Origin: Sinomonas sp. R1AF57
GTDB lineage: Bacteria > Actinomycetota > Actinomycetes > Actinomycetales > Micrococcaceae
Assembly: GCF_002224485.1 (NCBI RefSeq)
Contig: NZ_CP022463.1
Location: 2,338,692 to 2,402,691, forward strand
Length of the DNA stretch: 64,000 nucleotides
Direction: 5' to 3'
Every line of letters begins with the position of its first letter. Within the stretch, counting starts at the first letter, position 1. The position numbers and the translations under genes were made by a program. Positions 61,786 through 64,000 of the stretch are shown piece after piece. The notes under the pieces were generated by a model. That model was given only the letters and a program-made list of their open reading frames with translations. It had not been told where the DNA came from and did not search any database.

Positions 61786-63999
61786 ATGGGGAACATCGCA
61801 CGTCGTATCCAGGTCGCGGTCGCGGCTGCAGCACTCGCCGCCGCCGGCGCCGTCTCGGCCACCCCCGCGACGGCCGCGCCGGACGCGGGAGGCACGGCCC
61901 CGCCGTCGTCCGCGCCGGCGGCCAGCGTCCAGAACGCCCTCCCGGGGCAGCGCTACTCGCAGTTCATCGCCCAGTACAGGCCCGGCCCCCCGAGCGCCAG
62001 CGCGAGCGAGCGGGCCAAGGCCTGGGGCCGCGCGGCCCAGCGGCTGGGGATCAGCCCCCGCGAGGTCCGCACGCTCGCGACGGGCGCGACCCTCATCGCC
62101 GTGGACAGGACGCTCGACGACGCCGAGGCCACCGGCTTCATGAACGATCTGGCGGCCTCGGGCGCGATCGAGTACGTCGAGCCTGACGCCCGCATGACGG
62201 CGAGCCTGACACCCAACGACCCGGGATACCCGCAGCAGTGGGACTTCAGCGGGACGAACGGGATGCGCATCCCCGGCGCGTGGGACGTCTCGACAGGGAC
62301 CGGCGCCGTCGTGGCCGTCCTCGACACGGGCATCACCGCCCACCCCGACCTCGACGCGAACGTCCTGCCCGGCTATGACTTCGTCTCCGACCCGGCAACG
62401 GCGCGCGACGGCGACGGCCGCGACCCGTTCCCGCAGGACGAGGGCGACTGGTACGCGGCCGGGGAATGCGGCGGGACGGCGGCCGCGAACTCGTCGTGGC
62501 ATGGCACCCATGTGGCGGGGACGGTGGCGGCCGTGACGGGCAACGGCACGGGAGTCGCCGGGACCGCGCCCGACGCCCGCGTCGAACCGCTGCGGGTGCT
62601 GGGCAAATGCGGGGGCATGCTCTCGGACATCGCCGATGCCATCGTGTGGGCCGCGGGCGGGGACGTGGCCGGCGTCCCCCCGAACCTCTTCCCCGCCGCC
62701 GTGGTCAACATGAGCCTCGGCGGCCCCGGGACGTGCGGGGCCACGTACCAGAACGCGATCGACGCCGCGGTCGCCCGGGGCACCACAGTGGTCGTGGCCG
62801 CCGGGAACGAGGCGCAGGACGCCGCGAACGTGCGCCCGGCCAACTGCGCGAACGTCGTCACGGTCGCGGCGAGCAACCCGAGCGGGGGTCTCTCCTACTA
62901 CTCCAACTACGGCGCCTCGGTGGACCTCACGGCGCCGGGCGGAGACGTGCGCGTCTCGGGAGGGGGCATCCTCTCGACCCTCAACACGGGCAAGACGGTG
63001 CCCGCGGACCCGGCGTACGCGTTCTACCAGGGCACGTCCATGGCCGCCCCGCACGTTGCCGGCCTGGCGGCGCTGCTGAAGTCGGCGAATCCCTCGCTCA
63101 CCCCTGCGCAGGTGGAGTCGACGCTCAAGCAGGGGGCCCGCCCCCTCCCCGGCTGCTCGCTGGGCTGCGGTGCTGGGCTCTCCGACGCGACGGCGACCAT
63201 GGCCCTGATCAATGCGCCGGTCCCCGCGCCGAATGTGCCCGCGGTGGTTCCGTGGAAGGACTACACCAAGGACGGCAAGAACGACGTCGTGGCGATCGAG
63301 TCCGGCGGCACCGGCTGGGTCTACCCCGGCAACGGCACCGGCGGCTGGCTCACCCGCATCAGCTCCGGAACCTGGACCGGCCTGTCCCTGACCACCGCCA
63401 CCCGCGACCTCGACGGCGACGGCATCAGCGACCTCGTCGCCCGCGACACCAACGGCACCCTCTGGCTCTACCCCGGCAACGGCACCGGCGGCTGGAAGGC
63501 ACGCACCCAGCTCGCCACCGCCCTGGGCACCGCCAACCTCATCACCGCCCCCGGAGACTTCACCGGCGACGGCAAGAGCGACCTCCTGGCCCGCGACACC
63601 ACCGGCGCCCTCTGGCTCTACCCCGGCACCGGCACCGGCACCCTCGCCACCCGCACCCAGGTCGGCTGGGGCTGGGACACCATGAACGCCATCACCAGCA
63701 CCGGGGACTTCAACGGCGACGGCAAGAGCGACGTCCTCGCCCGCGACGCCAACGGCGCCCTCTGGCTCTACCCCGGCACCGGCACCGGAGGCTTCGGCAC
63801 CCGCACCCAGGTCGGCTCCGGCTGGGGCGTCATGAACGCCATCCTCGGCATCGGCGACTTCAACGGCGACGGCAAGAACGACATCCTCGCCCGCGACACC
63901 GCCTCCGGAGGCCTCTACCTCTACCCCGGCAACGGCACCGGCGGCTGGCTCACCCGCACCCAGGTCGGCTGGGGCTGGAACGGCCTCACCCTCCCCTGA
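61786..63999 (+). CDS. Secreted subtilisin-like serine protease (S8) with C-terminal VCBS/FG-GAP repeats
   Basis: 737 aa with a GAGGAGA site before the ATG. Signal peptide (RRIQVAVAAAALAAAGAVSATPATA). Inhibitor I9-like propeptide (about 45-135). Catalytic triad: Asp in VAVLDTGI, His in HGTHVAGT, Ser in GTSMAAPHVAG; oxyanion Asn in VVAAGNEAQD. From about residue 490 four to five 50-residue repeats with Ca-binding motifs (DLDGDGISD, DFTGDGKSD, DFNGDGKSD) and WLYPG. A family that is secreted and digests protein outside the cell. The gene ends one base before the window edge. Confidence 0.94.
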   Translation: MGNIARRIQVAVAAAALAAAGAVSATPATAAPDAGGTAPPSSAPAASVQNALPGQRYSQFIAQYRPGPPSASASERAKAWGRAAQRLGISPREVRTLATGATLIAVDRTLDDAEATGFMNDLAASGAIEYVEPDARMTASLTPNDPGYPQQWDFSGTNGMRIPGAWDVSTGTGAVVAVLDTGITAHPDLDANVLPGYDFVSDPATARDGDGRDPFPQDEGDWYAAGECGGTAAANSSWHGTHVAGTVAAVTGNGTGVAGTAPDARVEPLRVLGKCGGMLSDIADAIVWAAGGDVAGVPPNLFPAAVVNMSLGGPGTCGATYQNAIDAAVARGTTVVVAAGNEAQDAANVRPANCANVVTVAASNPSGGLSYYSNYGASVDLTAPGGDVRVSGGGILSTLNTGKTVPADPAYAFYQGTSMAAPHVAGLAALLKSANPSLTPAQVESTLKQGARPLPGCSLGCGAGLSDATATMALINAPVPAPNVPAVVPWKDYTKDGKNDVVAIESGGTGWVYPGNGTGGWLTRISSGTWTGLSLTTATRDLDGDGISDLVARDTNGTLWLYPGNGTGGWKARTQLATALGTANLITAPGDFTGDGKSDLLARDTTGALWLYPGTGTGTLATRTQVGWGWDTMNAITSTGDFNGDGKSDVLARDANGALWLYPGTGTGGFGTRTQVGSGWGVMNAILGIGDFNGDGKNDILARDTASGGLYLYPGNGTGGWLTRTQVGWGWNGLTLP

Positions 64000-64000
64000 C

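Overview
The window is high-GC actinobacterial chromosome, most likely from Micrococcales, family Micrococcaceae (Arthrobacter/Sinomonas-like). That placement rests on gene content (GuaB3, SURF1 next to a DUF3817 protein, phosphoketolase, FmdB next to a SAF-domain protein), strong GC3 bias, and very frequent leaderless start sites (TANNNT followed 6-8 nt later by ATG/GTG). It is inferred from these features, not from a database match.

Layout. 1-5473: a leftward oligopeptide ABC importer (lipoprotein, two permeases, cut-off ATPase) with a PH-domain membrane protein on the opposite strand inside it. 5604-8000: phosphoketolase. 8188-9009: a methyltransferase gene broken by one stop codon. 9038-22308: a 13.3-kb integrated element. 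22275-31187: ychF, rmuC, ispH, xseA-xseB and membrane proteins. 31248-36855: PPK2, an alanine-type aminotransferase and an osmoprotectant ABC importer. 36966-45067: sugar kinase, nitronate monooxygenase, aldo/keto reductase, a divergent LysR-MFS pair, an Lrp regulator, CorA, malate dehydrogenase and a tRNA-Ala(CGC). 45138-50601: oxidoreductase, GNAT, GalU, 5-formyl-THF cyclo-ligase, FmdB-type zinc ribbon behind a CIRCE-like palindrome, and a SAF protein. 50646-63999: a very large degenerate SF1-helicase-like protein with a Vsr-like tail, guaA, DUF3817, SURF1, PTS EIIA, glpD, guaB3 and a secreted subtilase with C-terminal VCBS/FG-GAP repeats.

The most interesting region is the 13.3-kb element. 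A large serine integrase has inserted it into the 3' end of ychF. The original last codons of ychF (V-E-F-R-F-N-V-stop) lie 13 kb away beside the integrase, and the resident ychF now ends in element-encoded codons. An 11-bp direct repeat (CGGAACTCGAC) marks both junctions. The element carries a Prim-Pol/P-loop ATPase replication protein, an adjacent candidate origin with twelve GGTACC hexamers placed six on each side of an AT-rich core, a GIY-YIG nuclease with repeated DNA-binding modules, a HELAH metallopeptidase and about twelve small uncharacterised genes in two convergent, translationally coupled operons separated by a strong terminator. No capsid, tail, terminase, portal, relaxase or FtsK-like gene is visible. 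It therefore looks like a self-replicating, non-autonomous island, either a phage satellite (PICI-like) or a cryptic integrative plasmid.
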